From Lactococcus sp. S-13 (lineage in GTDB: Bacteria; Bacillota; Bacilli; Lactobacillales; Streptococcaceae), in NCBI RefSeq assembly GCF_004210295.1, contig NZ_SDAK01000001.1, positions 186,001 to 250,000 of the forward strand: 64,000 nt of DNA, read 5' to 3'. A program made the translations under genes and the position numbers. Positions 17,457 through 26,466 of this stretch are shown here, piece after piece (the first letter of the stretch is position 1; each line of letters starts with the position of its first letter). The notes beneath the pieces were generated by a model. That model was not told where the DNA came from. It worked only from the letters and a program-made list of their open reading frames with translations, and did not search any database.

Positions 17457-17972
17457 ATGAGCGATTACAAAGTAAATGAAGCAACAATTGCTAAGAAAGC
17501 AGAATTGGTTGATGTTTACGCACAAAAAATGACTGAAGCAGCATCTATCGTTGTTGCTGACTCACGTGGTTTGTCAGTTGAACAAGATACTCAACTTCGT
17601 AAAGAGTTGCGTGAAGCAGGCATCGAATTTAAAGTTGTTAAAAACTCAATCTTGCGTCGTGCAGCTGAAAAAGCTGGTCTTGAAGGTTTGTCAGAATCTT
17701 TCTCAGGCCCATCAGCAGTAGCATTTTCTAACGAAGATGTTGTAGCACCTGCAAAAATTTTGGCTGACTTTGCAAAAAATGCTGAGCATCTTGAAATCAA
17801 AGCTGGTGTCATCGAAGGCAAAGTTTCTTCAAAAGAAGAAATCCAAGCAATTGCGTCTCTTCCAAGCCGCGAAGGTCTTCTTTCTATGCTTCTTTCAGTG
17901 CTTCAAGCACCTGTACGCAACGTGGCTCTTGCAGTCAAAGCTGTTGCAGAAAAAGAAGAATCAGCTGCTTAA
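17457..17972 (+). CDS. rplJ: 50S ribosomal protein L10
   Basis: Anchors the L7/L12 stalk on 23S r[34 protein letters not shown] and [17 protein letters not shown] are typical. The ATG at 17457 follows GGAGGT; 171 residues matches the family. It is followed after 69 bases by rplL. Confidence 0.96.
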   Translation: MSDYKVNEATIAKKAELVDVYAQKMTEAASIVVADSRGLSVEQDTQLRKELREAGIEFKVVKNSILRRAAEKAGLEGLSESFSGPSAVAFSNEDVVAPAKILADFAKNAEHLEIKAGVIEGKVSSKEEIQAIASLPSREGLLSMLLSVLQAPVRNVALAVKAVAEKEESAA

Positions 17973-18041
17973 TCATAAGCAACACATCTTATATCGGCGG
18001 ATTTACGCAACACACTAAAAAATTAATAGGAGAATATTAAA

Positions 18042-18407
18042 ATGGCATTGAACATTGAAAACATCGTTGCTGAACTTGAAACAGCTACAATCCTTGAACT
18101 TTCTGAACTCGTGAAAGCAATCGAAGAAAAATTTGACGTAACAGCAGCAGCTCCAGTTGCAGCAGCAGCAGGTGCTGGTGAAGCAGCAGCAGCTAAAGAT
18201 TCATTCGACGTTGAATTGACTTCAGCTGGCGACAAAAAAGTTGCTACAATCAAAGCTGTTCGTGAAATCACTGGTCTTGGACTTAAAGAAGCTAAAGAAC
18301 TCGTTGATGGTGCACCAACAATGGTTAAAGAAGGCGCTTCTGAAGCTGAAGCTAACGAAATCAAAGAAAAACTTGAAGCAGCTGGTGCTTCAATCACACT
18401 TAAATAA
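18042..18407 (+). CDS. rplL: 50S ribosomal protein L7/L12
   Basis: Acidic stalk protein that recruits translation factors. The N-terminal dimerisation domain, an Ala/Gly-rich hinge and the C-terminal domain ([24 protein letters not shown]) are complete in 121 residues. AGGAGA precedes the ATG and a strong terminator ends the operon. Confidence 0.97.
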   Translation: MALNIENIVAELETATILELSELVKAIEEKFDVTAAAPVAAAAGAGEAAAAKDSFDVELTSAGDKKVATIKAVREITGLGLKEAKELVDGAPTMVKEGASEAEANEIKEKLEAAGASITLK

Positions 18408-18503
18408 GAATTTGATTCTTGTTTAAAAGCGTGAAATCAATGTGACTAGTTTTGATTACGTACAGTGTACAATATTGTCTAGAAACTAAAAAGCTTTCTC
18501 GCT

Positions 18504-18539
18504 AAAAACCCACTAAGTCTTATCTTAGTGGGTTTTTTT
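18504..18539 (+). terminator. Terminator of the rplJL operon
   Basis: AAAACCCACTAAG and CTTAGTGGGTTTT form a 13-bp stem around TCTTAT, followed by T residues. Confidence 0.92.
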
Positions 18540-18639
18540 GCTTTCAATCAATACTTTCTTTAAAAGTAGTAAGTAAAATAACTGAATAATTTAGTGAATT
18601 ATTTTGTTTTATTCATCAAATGTTGTTGCAACTTTATCT

Positions 18640-18685
18640 AAACTTACAATAATGTAAGTTTTCAGTAAGCAATAAGTGGTATAAT
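18640..18685 (+). promoter_or_regulatory. dlt operon promoter with palindrome over the -35
   Basis: An extended -10, TGGTATAAT, ends at 18685. The inverted repeat AAACTTAC-N6-GTAAGTTT at 18640-18661 covers the expected -35 position. This is a candidate operator; I cannot name the regulator. The rest of the gap 18408-18751 holds the rplL terminator and A/T-rich DNA, plus a short palindrome GTACAGTGTAC near 18463. Confidence 0.5.
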
Positions 18686-18751
18686 TAGTTTAATAAGAGA
18701 TTGAGACATTTTAATTTAAAACTCAATTTCTACTAATTTAAAGGATATGAG

Positions 18752-18880
18752 ATGAACTCAAAAGAAATTTTTCAATTTTTAGGTAAAAGTCTTTTTTATT
18801 TTGTGATAATTGTGGCTTTGCTTTATCTTTACTCGTATAGTCATACGGGTGGTGTACATTTTATTTATAATGAATTTTAG
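18752..18880 (+). CDS. dltX: DltX, teichoic acid D-alanylation small membrane protein
   Basis: A 42-residue peptide just upstream of dltA. One membrane helix (SLFYFVIIVALLYLYSY) is followed by the conserved C-terminal motif GGVHFIYNEF, the signature of DltX. DltX is needed for D-alanine transfer at the outer membrane face with DltB and DltD. AAGGATATGAG lies before the ATG. The stop is 16 bases before dltA. Confidence 0.9.
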   Translation: MNSKEIFQFLGKSLFYFVIIVALLYLYSYSHTGGVHFIYNEF

Positions 18881-18896
18881 GGTTATTTAGAAAGAT

Positions 18897-20399
18897 ATGA
18901 TGAAATTATTAGAACAAATTTTTGCAAGTGCTAAGAAAAATCCGCAAGGTATTGCGCTGTTTGAACGTGATCGTGCTTATACTTATGGGGAACTTATGGG
19001 TACGATTGTACAGATTTCAAAGAAAATTACTGATGAAACTCAAAGTGGTCGTCCAATTTTAATTTTCGGAAAAAATGATTTTTTGACGCTTGCTTCCATG
19101 CTTGCAGCGAACTTTTCAGGATTTGCTTATATTCCTGTTGATGCGCACACGCCATTTGAGCGTACGGAAATGATTTTTTCTACTGCAAAACCGGCTTTGG
19201 TGGTAACAACGACAGATTTGTCAGAAGATTTCGCAGAACTTTTTACTGACGAAATTTCCGTCAGCAAAAAAGACATTTCCGTCAGTGAAAAAGATGCTGA
19301 TTTTGACTTTTCGAAAGCGGTATCTGGCGCTGCTGGAAATTATATTATCTATACATCTGGTACAACAGGTGTTCCTAAGGGCGTTGAAGTCAGTCATGAT
19401 AATTTGGTTACTTTTACAAATTGGATGAATAATGATTTCTTAAAAATAGAAAATAATCAAATCCTCTCACAGGCACTCTATTCTTTTGATTTATCTATTT
19501 TTAGTCTTTATCCAAGCTTGACTACAGGGGGAAGTTTGATTTCCTTGTCAAGAGAGGAAACGACAAATTTCAAATTACTTTTTGAGCGTTTAAACTCAAC
19601 AACAATCAATACTTGGGTTTCGACCCCTTCATTTGCTGATATTTGTCTACTGGATCCTTCATTTACAGAAAAAAATCATCCGGAATTACAACAGTTCATT
19701 TTCTGTGGGGAAGAATTGACCGTAAAAACGGCAGAGAAATTACTGACGGCATTTCCGTCAGCGAGTATTTTCAATACTTATGGGCCAACAGAAGCAACAG
19801 GCGCGATTTCGTCAGTAAAAATTACAGAGAAATTGCTGACGCAAAGTAATCGGCTGCCTATCGGTTACGCTAAGCCAGGTGTTGAATTAAAAATCATTGA
19901 CGGAGAGATTGTCATTGTCGGAGATTCGGTAGCCAAGGGTTATTTTGAAAATCCAGAAAAGACAGCTGAGGCTTTCTTTACGGTCGATGGAAAACCTGCC
20001 TACCACACAGGTGATGCGGGCTCAATCAGTGCTGACGGAATGTTACACTATCAAGGACGTATTGATTTTCAAGTCAAATTTAATGGTTTTCGTATAGAAC
20101 TTCAGGATATAGAAGCCAACCTTCAAAAATTGAAAGGAATTGACAAAGCCGTCGTCCTACCTAAAATCAATGATCAGCATAAGGTGACTGCTTTGGTTGC
20201 TTACTTGCAGACGGCGCAGACTTTTTCAGATAGGGCAGCGGAGCGTGCATTTACAAAATGCTTGAAATCAGAACTCTCTAAGACGATTATGGATTACATG
20301 ATGCCAAGTCAGTTTGTTTATCTCACCGATTTTCCGCTGACTCCAAACGGTAAAGTAGACCGCAAAGCGCTCGCCCCAAAAGAGCGAGGGGGTAACTAG
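18897..20399 (+). CDS. dltA: D-alanine--D-alanyl carrier protein ligase
   Basis: Adenylates D-alanine and loads it onto DltC. YIIYTSGTTGVPKGVEVSH is the adenylate-forming P-loop and NTYGPTEATG, YHTGDAG and GRIDFQVKFNGFRIEL are further family motifs; PNGKVDRKAL ends the C-terminal domain. 500 residues with starts at 18897 or 18900. It carries CTGACG-type repeats in frame: DEISVSKKDISVSEKD before the P-loop, and shorter matches around LLTAFPSAS and ISSVKITEKLLT. The first insertion mirrors the one in GltB. Confidence 0.95.
   Translation: MMKLLEQIFASAKKNPQGIALFERDRAYTYGELMGTIVQISKKITDETQSGRPILIFGKNDFLTLASMLAANFSGFAYIPVDAHTPFERTEMIFSTAKPALVVTTTDLSEDFAELFTDEISVSKKDISVSEKDADFDFSKAVSGAAGNYIIYTSGTTGVPKGVEVSHDNLVTFTNWMNNDFLKIENNQILSQALYSFDLSIFSLYPSLTTGGSLISLSREETTNFKLLFERLNSTTINTWVSTPSFADICLLDPSFTEKNHPELQQFIFCGEELTVKTAEKLLTAFPSASIFNTYGPTEATGAISSVKITEKLLTQSNRLPIGYAKPGVELKIIDGEIVIVGDSVAKGYFENPEKTAEAFFTVDGKPAYHTGDAGSISADGMLHYQGRIDFQVKFNGFRIELQDIEANLQKLKGIDKAVVLPKINDQHKVTALVAYLQTAQTFSDRAAERAFTKCLKSELSKTIMDYMMPSQFVYLTDFPLTPNGKVDRKALAPKERGGN
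19240..19300. repeat. In-frame repeat insertion inside dltA (first)
   Basis: ACTGACGAAATTTCCGTCAG, CAAAAAAGACATTTCCGTCAGTGAAAA are one complete palindromic unit plus a second right half. They encode ISVSKK and ISVSEK between the first subdomain and the P-loop. Confidence 0.75.
19735..19845. repeat. Repeat-like blocks inside dltA (second and third)
   Basis: GAGAAATTACTGACGGCATTTCCGTCAGC at 19735-19764 and TTTCGTCAGTAAAAATTACAGAGAAATTGCTGACGC at 19807-19842 follow the family pattern, including the AGAGAAA flank, while keeping the frame open around the conserved GPTEATG motif. Confidence 0.6.
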
Positions 20400-21616
20400 T
20401 GCAACCTTATTCAACTCCCTTTTACTTTGTTATTCTAGGAGCAGCGCTTATTCCATTGGTTATTGCCCAATTATTTGGTAAAAAACTGATGGCTTATCAG
20501 GTGCTTCTCACTATCGCTTTTCTCTGGCTTACTTTTTCAGGGACAGTTACGATTTGGGCACTTATCGGCTTTGGAATTTTTCAAACGCTACTTGTAAAAG
20601 CTTACGAATGGTATCGCGTCAAACAGAAAAAGAATCAGTCAATTATCTTTTATCTAGCGATTTTATTGTCTATTTTGCCTTTATTTCTGGTCAAACTTCA
20701 TCCACTTATTCAACCGTCACATCCGAGCTCGATTTTAGGATTTCTAGGAATTTCTTATGTCAGCTTCAAGACAGTTGCTATGCTGATGGAAATTCGTGAC
20801 GGTCTCATCAAGGCAGTTCCCTTAAAAGAATTCCTCTATTTTTTGTACTTTTACCCAACAATTTCATCAGGGCCTATTGATCGTTTTCGACGGTTTGCAA
20901 AAGAGATGAAAGCTCCTGTTTCTGCTAAATATCCTGAACTACTTAATCAGGGCATTTTTAGGATTTTTCAAGGGTTTTTATACAAATTTATAATTGGCTA
21001 TCTAATTGACCAATATTGGCTTCATGGTATTGCTATTGAGGCAACGCTCCATACAAGCGTATGGACAGTTTCACAAGCGATGTATGCCTATGGTTTGTAC
21101 CTATTCTTTGACTTTGCAGGCTATTCCTTATTTGCCATTGGGGTCAGTAATTTAATGGGTTATGATCTGCCTCACAACTTCAATAAACCCTTTTTGGCCA
21201 AAAATATCCATGATTTCTGGCAAAGATGGCACATGACCTTGAGTTTTTGGTTCCGCGATTTTGTTTTCATGCGCTTAGTCAAAACTTTTATGGTCAAAAA
21301 ATGGTCAAAAAATATGGTCACTATCTCAAATATTGGCTACCTTGCAAATATGCTCATCATGGGACTCTGGCACGGTTTGACCTGGTATTATATCTTATAT
21401 GGTCTTTATCACGCTCTGCTGATGATTGGTTATGACGCATGGAATCGACTCAAAAAACGTAAAAAATGGAAAATACCTAAAAACAGATGGACAGTAGCAC
21501 TAAGCGTTTTTATTACTTTTAATTTAGTGTTTATTGGTTTCCTCATCTTTTCGGGACTTCCCAATGCAATCCTCATGCACAATCTCGATCATTGTGCACC
21601 ACTACCTAACTTTTAA
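20399..21616 (+). CDS. dltB: D-alanyl transfer protein DltB (MBOAT family)
   Basis: Polytopic membrane acyltransferase that passes D-alanine from DltC to the outer face. MBOAT motifs include HDFWQRWHMTLSFWFRDF and the histidine in GLWHGLTWYYILYGLYHA. It starts with GTG at 20399, overlapping the dltA stop by one base, with GGGGG upstream. 405 residues. Confidence 0.93.
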   Translation: MQPYSTPFYFVILGAALIPLVIAQLFGKKLMAYQVLLTIAFLWLTFSGTVTIWALIGFGIFQTLLVKAYEWYRVKQKKNQSIIFYLAILLSILPLFLVKLHPLIQPSHPSSILGFLGISYVSFKTVAMLMEIRDGLIKAVPLKEFLYFLYFYPTISSGPIDRFRRFAKEMKAPVSAKYPELLNQGIFRIFQGFLYKFIIGYLIDQYWLHGIAIEATLHTSVWTVSQAMYAYGLYLFFDFAGYSLFAIGVSNLMGYDLPHNFNKPFLAKNIHDFWQRWHMTLSFWFRDFVFMRLVKTFMVKKWSKNMVTISNIGYLANMLIMGLWHGLTWYYILYGLYHALLMIGYDAWNRLKKRKKWKIPKNRWTVALSVFITFNLVFIGFLIFSGLPNAILMHNLDHCAPLPNF

Positions 21617-21638
21617 AACATTATTCTAAGGAGAAAAA

Positions 21639-21878
21639 ATGAAAGAACAAATTTTTGACATTATTGAAACAATTGCTGGAACAGACGAATTTCGTGAAGA
21701 TTTAGATATGGATCTTTTTGAAGAAGGAATTCTTGACTCAATGAAAGCAATCATGTTGATTGTTGAGCTAGAAAGTAATTTCGACATTAGTCTTCCACCA
21801 TCAGAAATGGATCGTGATGATTGGAATACAGCCAATAAAATTGTGGCTCGCGTGCAGGAAAAACAGGATGAAAATTAA
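21639..21878 (+). CDS. dltC: D-alanyl carrier protein
   Basis: Acyl carrier protein of the pathway; the serine that carries phosphopantetheine is in EGILDSMKAIML. 79 residues. AAGGAG precedes the ATG. Its end overlaps the start of dltD by 11 bases. Confidence 0.95.
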   Translation: MKEQIFDIIETIAGTDEFREDLDMDLFEEGILDSMKAIMLIVELESNFDISLPPSEMDRDDWNTANKIVARVQEKQDEN

Positions 21879-23139
21879 ATTATTTAAAGCCTTTGGCCCC
21901 TTGCTTTTAGCGGCAGTAGTGGTTGGCTTATTGATTTTTTTACCAATTAATGTCGGAATAAAATATTCCAAAACGCAATTGACAAAATTTGCCCAATCTC
22001 CATTAAATACGCCAAGTTTTTCAGGTTATGCAATAAAACGTCAAGCATTTTCTAATCCAGAATTCTTACCTTTGCTTGGCTCTTCTGAAATGGAGCACGT
22101 TAACTCCTTTCATCCGAGTTCATATTTTAAAAAATATCCTGCAGGTTTTACGCCTTATCTGGTCGGACAGCCAGGAACGACGACCTTGACGCATTTCTTT
22201 TATATTAACTCGATTTCTGAAGAACTCAAAAACCGAAAAATAGTGTTTGTCATCAGCCCACAGTGGTTCTCAAAGCAAGGAATGAACGAAGGGGAATTTA
22301 GAAACTTTGTCTCTAAAGGCGAAATTTATAGCTGGATGAAAGTAGCAGACCCAAAAGCAAGCACAACCGTACAGCTTGCACAACGTCTCCTGCAATTTAA
22401 ATCTCTTGAAGCTGAAAAGACAATTTATTCTGGTCTCAAACGTTTGGCTAATCATCAAGCATTGACACACTGGCAAAAAATTTCGATTGGAGTAGGTTTG
22501 CAATTTTGGCGCAAAGAAGATGTTTTATTCTCCAATTTGTCGGAGCTTTCAGCAGAAGAACTTGGTTTATCTACTAAAATTAAACATTTTTCTAAAGCAC
22601 TTCCAAATCATCCCACATCTGATACTTTAGAAAATTTAGCCATTAAACAAGCTGAAAAAAATTCTGATAACAATCCTTTCCAGATTAATAATCATGTTTG
22701 GAATCGAAAGTTAAAATCAAAATACAAGAAACTTGAAAATCGCAAAGCTCAAGTTGGTTACACTAACAGCCCAGAGTATGCGGATTTCCAACAACTTCTA
22801 AATACATTTGCGAAAAATCATAATGATGTTTTGTTTATTATTCAACCTGTTAATGGAGCGTGGTCGAATTACACGGGTGTTTCTAAAGCAACCTTAGAGC
22901 AATTTAGTACGAAGATCAAAGTGCAACTCCGGGATCAAGGATTTAAACATATTGCTGACTTTACAGATATGTATGATACCTTGTATGCTTCGGGCGATAC
23001 GATTCATTTTGGCACAAGAGGGTGGTTGGCAGCGGATCAAGCCATCAAGAAATTTATGGCCCAAAAATCCAAAGTAAACTACGATATTGATAATACAAAA
23101 TTTTTATCAAAGACGTGGCAAAGTGATGATTCTGAATGA
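21868..23139 (+). CDS. dltD: D-alanyl-lipoteichoic acid biosynthesis protein DltD
   Basis: Membrane-anchored protein acting outside the membrane in the last D-alanine transfer. One N-terminal membrane segment (LLLAAVVVGLLIFLPINVG) is followed by an SGNH-like domain with LLGSSEMEH and a C-terminal DTIHFGTRGWL. I start at ATG 21868 (423 residues), preceded by GCAGGAAAAACAGG; a frame open from 21814 would run deep into dltC. Confidence 0.93.
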   Translation: MKIKLFKAFGPLLLAAVVVGLLIFLPINVGIKYSKTQLTKFAQSPLNTPSFSGYAIKRQAFSNPEFLPLLGSSEMEHVNSFHPSSYFKKYPAGFTPYLVGQPGTTTLTHFFYINSISEELKNRKIVFVISPQWFSKQGMNEGEFRNFVSKGEIYSWMKVADPKASTTVQLAQRLLQFKSLEAEKTIYSGLKRLANHQALTHWQKISIGVGLQFWRKEDVLFSNLSELSAEELGLSTKIKHFSKALPNHPTSDTLENLAIKQAEKNSDNNPFQINNHVWNRKLKSKYKKLENRKAQVGYTNSPEYADFQQLLNTFAKNHNDVLFIIQPVNGAWSNYTGVSKATLEQFSTKIKVQLRDQGFKHIADFTDMYDTLYASGDTIHFGTRGWLAADQAIKKFMAQKSKVNYDIDNTKFLSKTWQSDDSE

Positions 23140-23191
23140 TTTTTATCAAACAGTTCTTATCCATTAAAAATTTAAGAAAATGAGGAATATT

Positions 23192-23497
23192 ATGGATTCA
23201 TTCATTCGAACAGTAAAACGCTATCCTTTTCAAGTGTGGGCGCTGATTTCTAATTTGGGAATTTTCGCTTGGCTTAAAGCTAATATAGGAAACTTAACGC
23301 ATCAAGGAGAACAACTCTTACAGCGTAATCAAGGGATGATTACTTCTCTCAGTGTTTTTCTGAGAGAACATCCACTTTATATTTTGGGATTTGGTCTTGT
23401 TTTGATAGGGGTATTTCATTTCTTGCGAAATGTGGGTCGTCTTATTTTTACATTTTTAAATCTTTTGCTCATTTTGAAAGTTCTTGGAATTTTTTAA
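23192..23497 (+). CDS. Small membrane protein at the end of the dlt operon
   Basis: A 101-residue protein with an amphipathic N-terminus and two hydrophobic segments (about FPFQVWALISNLGIFAWL and a C-terminal stretch LGFGLVLIGVFHFL...FLNLLLILKVLGIF). ATG 23192 is chosen because GAGGAA lies at 23182-23187; ATG 23180 lies inside that site. It is 52 bases after dltD and before a terminator, so it is probably part of the dlt transcript. I do not recognise the family. Confidence 0.65.
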   Translation: MDSFIRTVKRYPFQVWALISNLGIFAWLKANIGNLTHQGEQLLQRNQGMITSLSVFLREHPLYILGFGLVLIGVFHFLRNVGRLIFTFLNLLLILKVLGIF

Positions 23498-23507
23498 AAA
23501 GAAAAAT

Positions 23508-23539
23508 AAAGCAGTCCAACAGAGGTGGCTGCTTTTTTT
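23508..23539 (+). terminator. Terminator of the dlt operon
   Basis: AAAGCAG pairs with CTGCTTT around a 14-base internal loop, followed by seven T. Confidence 0.75.
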
Positions 23540-23623
23540 GAAATAAAATATGAAAAATGGGAGTTAAATCGCCTTGTTTTACAAATCTGAATATGATGTT
23601 TACTTTATAAATTGCAAATACTC

Positions 23624-23632
23624 TGCTATAAT
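23624..23632 (+). promoter_or_regulatory. Extended -10 directly before a start codon (leaderless candidate)
   Basis: TGCTATAAT ends seven bases before the ATG at 23640, so transcription should begin at or next to the start codon. A weak -35, TTTATA, lies 17 bases upstream of the -10. No ribosome binding site is present. Confidence 0.6.
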
Positions 23633-23639
23633 TAAATTT

Positions 23640-24224
23640 ATGCAATTTATGATATTTATTGGCGCAGCGGTATCGCTCGTATTTAATATTCCTTATGCTT
23701 GGGCCACGATTATTGGTCGTGTTCGTCCCAACAAAGTGTCTTGGCTCTTATGGTCTATTGCTCCGGCAATTGGCTTTTTTGCGGCGCTCTCAAGGGGGTG
23801 GAATTGGGGACAGTTTCCCGTTTTAATTTCTTTTTCGACAACGGCTCTGATTTTTATTTGTTCTTTTATGAATCGAAAATCTTTTTGGGCGATTGAGCGT
23901 TTTGACGTGATTTGTGGTTTGGTGTCTCTCCTTGCTTTAGTAGTTTGGGGCTTGACACGAGAGCCGGATTTGGCAATTTGTTTTGCAATTTTGGCAGATA
24001 TCATGGCAGCAATTCCAACTATAGTAAAGGCTTGGCGTTATCCAGAAACGGAAACTTGGGAGCCATTTGTCGCGGGTGTTTTCAATGCGGGGACAGGCTT
24101 TTTCGCCATGAGTGTTTGGTCCTTTACAAGTCTTGCTTTCCCAATTTATTTGATGTTGGTCAATGGGATAATAGCCTTGGTTATTCTTCGAAAGAAATGG
24201 TGGAGGGTAAAAGCGCATGACTAA
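23640..24224 (+). CDS. Polytopic membrane protein, two-fold repeat resembling PQ-loop/SemiSWEET organisation
   Basis: A 194-residue protein with six or seven membrane segments. Two parts look related: RPNKVSWLLWSIAPAIGFFA and ETWEPFVAGVFNAGTGFFA each precede a glycine-rich helix, hinting at an internal duplication. The function is unknown; resemblance to PQ-loop transporters is only an inference from layout. The ATG at 23640 follows an extended -10 by seven bases. The end overlaps the hemW-like gene by 8 bases. Confidence 0.65.
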   Translation: MQFMIFIGAAVSLVFNIPYAWATIIGRVRPNKVSWLLWSIAPAIGFFAALSRGWNWGQFPVLISFSTTALIFICSFMNRKSFWAIERFDVICGLVSLLALVVWGLTREPDLAICFAILADIMAAIPTIVKAWRYPETETWEPFVAGVFNAGTGFFAMSVWSFTSLAFPIYLMLVNGIIALVILRKKWWRVKAHD

Positions 24225-25356
24225 TCAAGTAGATTCAGCATACGTGCATATTCCCTTTTGTTCTCACATCTGTTATTACTGTGATTTTGCTAAGGTTTTA
24301 ACCACTGGACAACCGATTGATGAGTATATTGAGGCTTTGATTGAAGAATTTGAAAGTTTTGAAATCAAAAAATTGAGAACTTTATATATCGGTGGGGGAA
24401 CACCCACTGTTTTGAGCGCTCTGCAGTTAGAACGATTGTTGTCTGCTTTGACGGCTCGTTTAGACTTGACGTATCTAGAAGAGTTTACAGTTGAAGCAAA
24501 TCCAGGGGACTTGTCCGATGAGGTCATCGAAGTTTTGGCTCATTCGGCGGTGAATCGGATTTCACTAGGGGTTCAGACGTTCAATAATCAATTGCTCAAA
24601 AAAATTGGGCGGACACACACGCAAGCTCAGGTTTATGAATCCATTGAACGCTTGAAGGCGGCAGGATTTGAAAATATCACGATTGATTTGATTTATGCCC
24701 TTCCAGGGCAAACGATGGAAATGGTTCAAGATGATTTGGAGCGTTTCTTGAGCTTGGATTTGCCCCATGTTGCTTTATATAGTTTGATTTTGGAAGATCA
24801 TACCGTTTTTATGAACCGGCAACGGCGGGGACTTTTGCGCCTTCCCAGTGAGGATAAAAATGCAGATATGTATGAATATATCATGGAAAATTTAGCTCAA
24901 AGGGGCTATGAACATTATGAAGTTTCTAATTTTGCTCGTGCTGGTTTTGAGAGTAAGCATAATTTGACTTATTGGAATAATGCGGAATATTATGGCTTCG
25001 GAGCAGGGGCTTCAGGTTATTTGGCTGGGGTTCGTTATAAAAATCGTGGTCCTATTCATCATTATTTGGCGGCTAATGCTCAGGACAAACGCGTTCATGA
25101 GGAGATTCTCTCGAAAAAAGAGCAAGTAGAAGAAGAAATGTTTCTTGGATTGCGAAAAAAATCAGGTGTTTCAGTAGCTAAGTTTGAAGAAAAATTTGCT
25201 TTATCTTTTGAAAAATTGTATGGAGAGCAAGTTACAAAGCTGATTGAACAGGGGCTTTTGAATAACAATCGCCAAAAAATTCAATTGACAGATAAGGGGT
25301 TTGAGTTAGGAAATAATGTTTTTCAGGAATTTTTATTAGAAAAATTGGATTTTTAG
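24217..25356 (+). CDS. hemW: HemW-like radical SAM protein
   Basis: Radical SAM protein of the oxygen-independent coproporphyrinogen oxidase family. The 4Fe-4S cysteines are in HIPFCSHICYYCDFAK; YIGGGTPT and GVQTFNN follow. 379 residues match the HemW type, which in Lactococcus has been described as a heme-binding chaperone rather than an oxidase. Heme biosynthesis genes are absent in the window, which fits the chaperone role. It overlaps the preceding membrane gene. Confidence 0.88.
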   Translation: MTNQVDSAYVHIPFCSHICYYCDFAKVLTTGQPIDEYIEALIEEFESFEIKKLRTLYIGGGTPTVLSALQLERLLSALTARLDLTYLEEFTVEANPGDLSDEVIEVLAHSAVNRISLGVQTFNNQLLKKIGRTHTQAQVYESIERLKAAGFENITIDLIYALPGQTMEMVQDDLERFLSLDLPHVALYSLILEDHTVFMNRQRRGLLRLPSEDKNADMYEYIMENLAQRGYEHYEVSNFARAGFESKHNLTYWNNAEYYGFGAGASGYLAGVRYKNRGPIHHYLAANAQDKRVHEEILSKKEQVEEEMFLGLRKKSGVSVAKFEEKFALSFEKLYGEQVTKLIEQGLLNNNRQKIQLTDKGFELGNNVFQEFLLEKLDF

Positions 25357-25386
25357 TCCATTTTTAATGTGATTTGATAAAATTTT

Positions 25387-25395
25387 TGTTACAAT
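25387..25395 (+). promoter_or_regulatory. Extended -10 before the GH25 gene (leaderless candidate)
   Basis: TGTTACAAT ends seven bases before the ATG at 25403. No ribosome site lies between. TTGATA at 25374-25379 is too close to serve as the -35. Confidence 0.5.
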
Positions 25396-25402
25396 ACAAC
25401 TA

Positions 25403-26218
25403 ATGAGATTTAAAATGAGACGTAAACTAAAAAAAATAGGGGCGGTTTTATTCTTAATTTTAATGATAGGAATGGTTTTTCTTTTGGGGCTTGTTCGCAT
25501 TCGTCCGAGTTCGTCAGAAAGTTTAGCAACTTCCAATATTATGATGAATCCTGTTTTGGATCAAAAAGTCTTAGATTTGAATAAGCCGGTTGTTGATTTG
25601 TCAGGCTGGCAACGTCCGAGTGACATCGATTATAATACCTTGAGTCAGCACATCATCGGAGCAGTTGTTCGGGTGAACGGTTCTTATGGTCATGCGGATA
25701 ATTCGGCAACTAAGGATGGGGAGGATAAGGCTTTTAAAGAGCATATCAAGAATTTTCAGGAACGGGGAATTCCAGTTGCTGTTTATGCTTTCGTGACGGG
25801 AAAGAATGAAACTGAAATGAGAAAACAAGCGCGTGATTTTTATCGGCGAGCTTCGGTTTATCATCCGACTTACTACTGGTTGGATGTTGAAGTGACCAAT
25901 ATGAAGAACATGAACCAGGGAATCGAGGCTTTTCGCTCAGAACTAGCAAAAGCTGGGGCAAAAAATATCGGAATTTACGCTCAAGATTGGTTTTTGAAAG
26001 ATAACAAGATTTCTACAGATAAATTTAATGCGATTTGGATTGCAGCTTATGGACGAAATACGGGAGTTTGGGACGCTTCGCCAGAAACATCGTTGACTTA
26101 CGGGATGCAACAGTTTACAGATCAGGGCAAGTTGCCTGGTTATAGCGGAAACTTAGATTTGAATATGGTGATTGACCAGAAAAATTATGCGGCTTTGTTT
26201 GAAAATGGTGAAAAATGA
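25403..26218 (+). CDS. Membrane-anchored GH25 lysozyme-like protein
   Basis: An N-terminal membrane segment (about residues 11-31) anchors a glycosyl hydrolase 25 domain outside the cell. DLSGWQRPSDIDY, the catalytic pair in WLDVEVTNM, GIYAQDWF and the end MQQFTDQGKLPGYSGNLDLNMV follow the family. It may cut peptidoglycan during growth or division. 271 residues. ATG 25403 or 25415 are both possible; the first lies seven bases after an extended -10. Confidence 0.88.
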   Translation: MRFKMRRKLKKIGAVLFLILMIGMVFLLGLVRIRPSSSESLATSNIMMNPVLDQKVLDLNKPVVDLSGWQRPSDIDYNTLSQHIIGAVVRVNGSYGHADNSATKDGEDKAFKEHIKNFQERGIPVAVYAFVTGKNETEMRKQARDFYRRASVYHPTYYWLDVEVTNMKNMNQGIEAFRSELAKAGAKNIGIYAQDWFLKDNKISTDKFNAIWIAAYGRNTGVWDASPETSLTYGMQQFTDQGKLPGYSGNLDLNMVIDQKNYAALFENGEK

Positions 26219-26237
26219 AGTGAATATATGGATAAAT

Positions 26238-26265
26238 TAAAAACACTTACGGGTGTTTTTTTTTT
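26238..26265 (+). terminator. Terminator after the GH25 gene
   Basis: AAAAACAC / GTGTTTTT hairpin followed by a long T run. Confidence 0.85.
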
Positions 26266-26407
26266 ATAATATTTTTTATAAAATAAGAATAAAAATTATT
26301 TTTTCATTTGAATTTCATTAGAGTTTCTTAATTGTTTTTAATAATAAAAAGATAATTACAGCAGATAAATATTATTGATTAGCTGGCTTGTTTTTGATAG
26401 AATACAG

Positions 26408-26430
26408 TTGTCGACAAGAATACTAGTATT
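26408..26430 (+). promoter_or_regulatory. Two adjacent perfect palindromes before a secreted-protein gene
   Basis: TTGTCGACAA (26408-26417) and AATACTAGTATT (26419-26430) are perfect palindromes one base apart, 37 bases before the ATG at 26467. TTGTCG and TATTAT could also serve as promoter hexamers. Likely binding sites for regulators I cannot name. Confidence 0.45.
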
Positions 26431-26466
26431 ATAAAAAAATAAGAACTAAAGAAAAGAGGGTTAATA

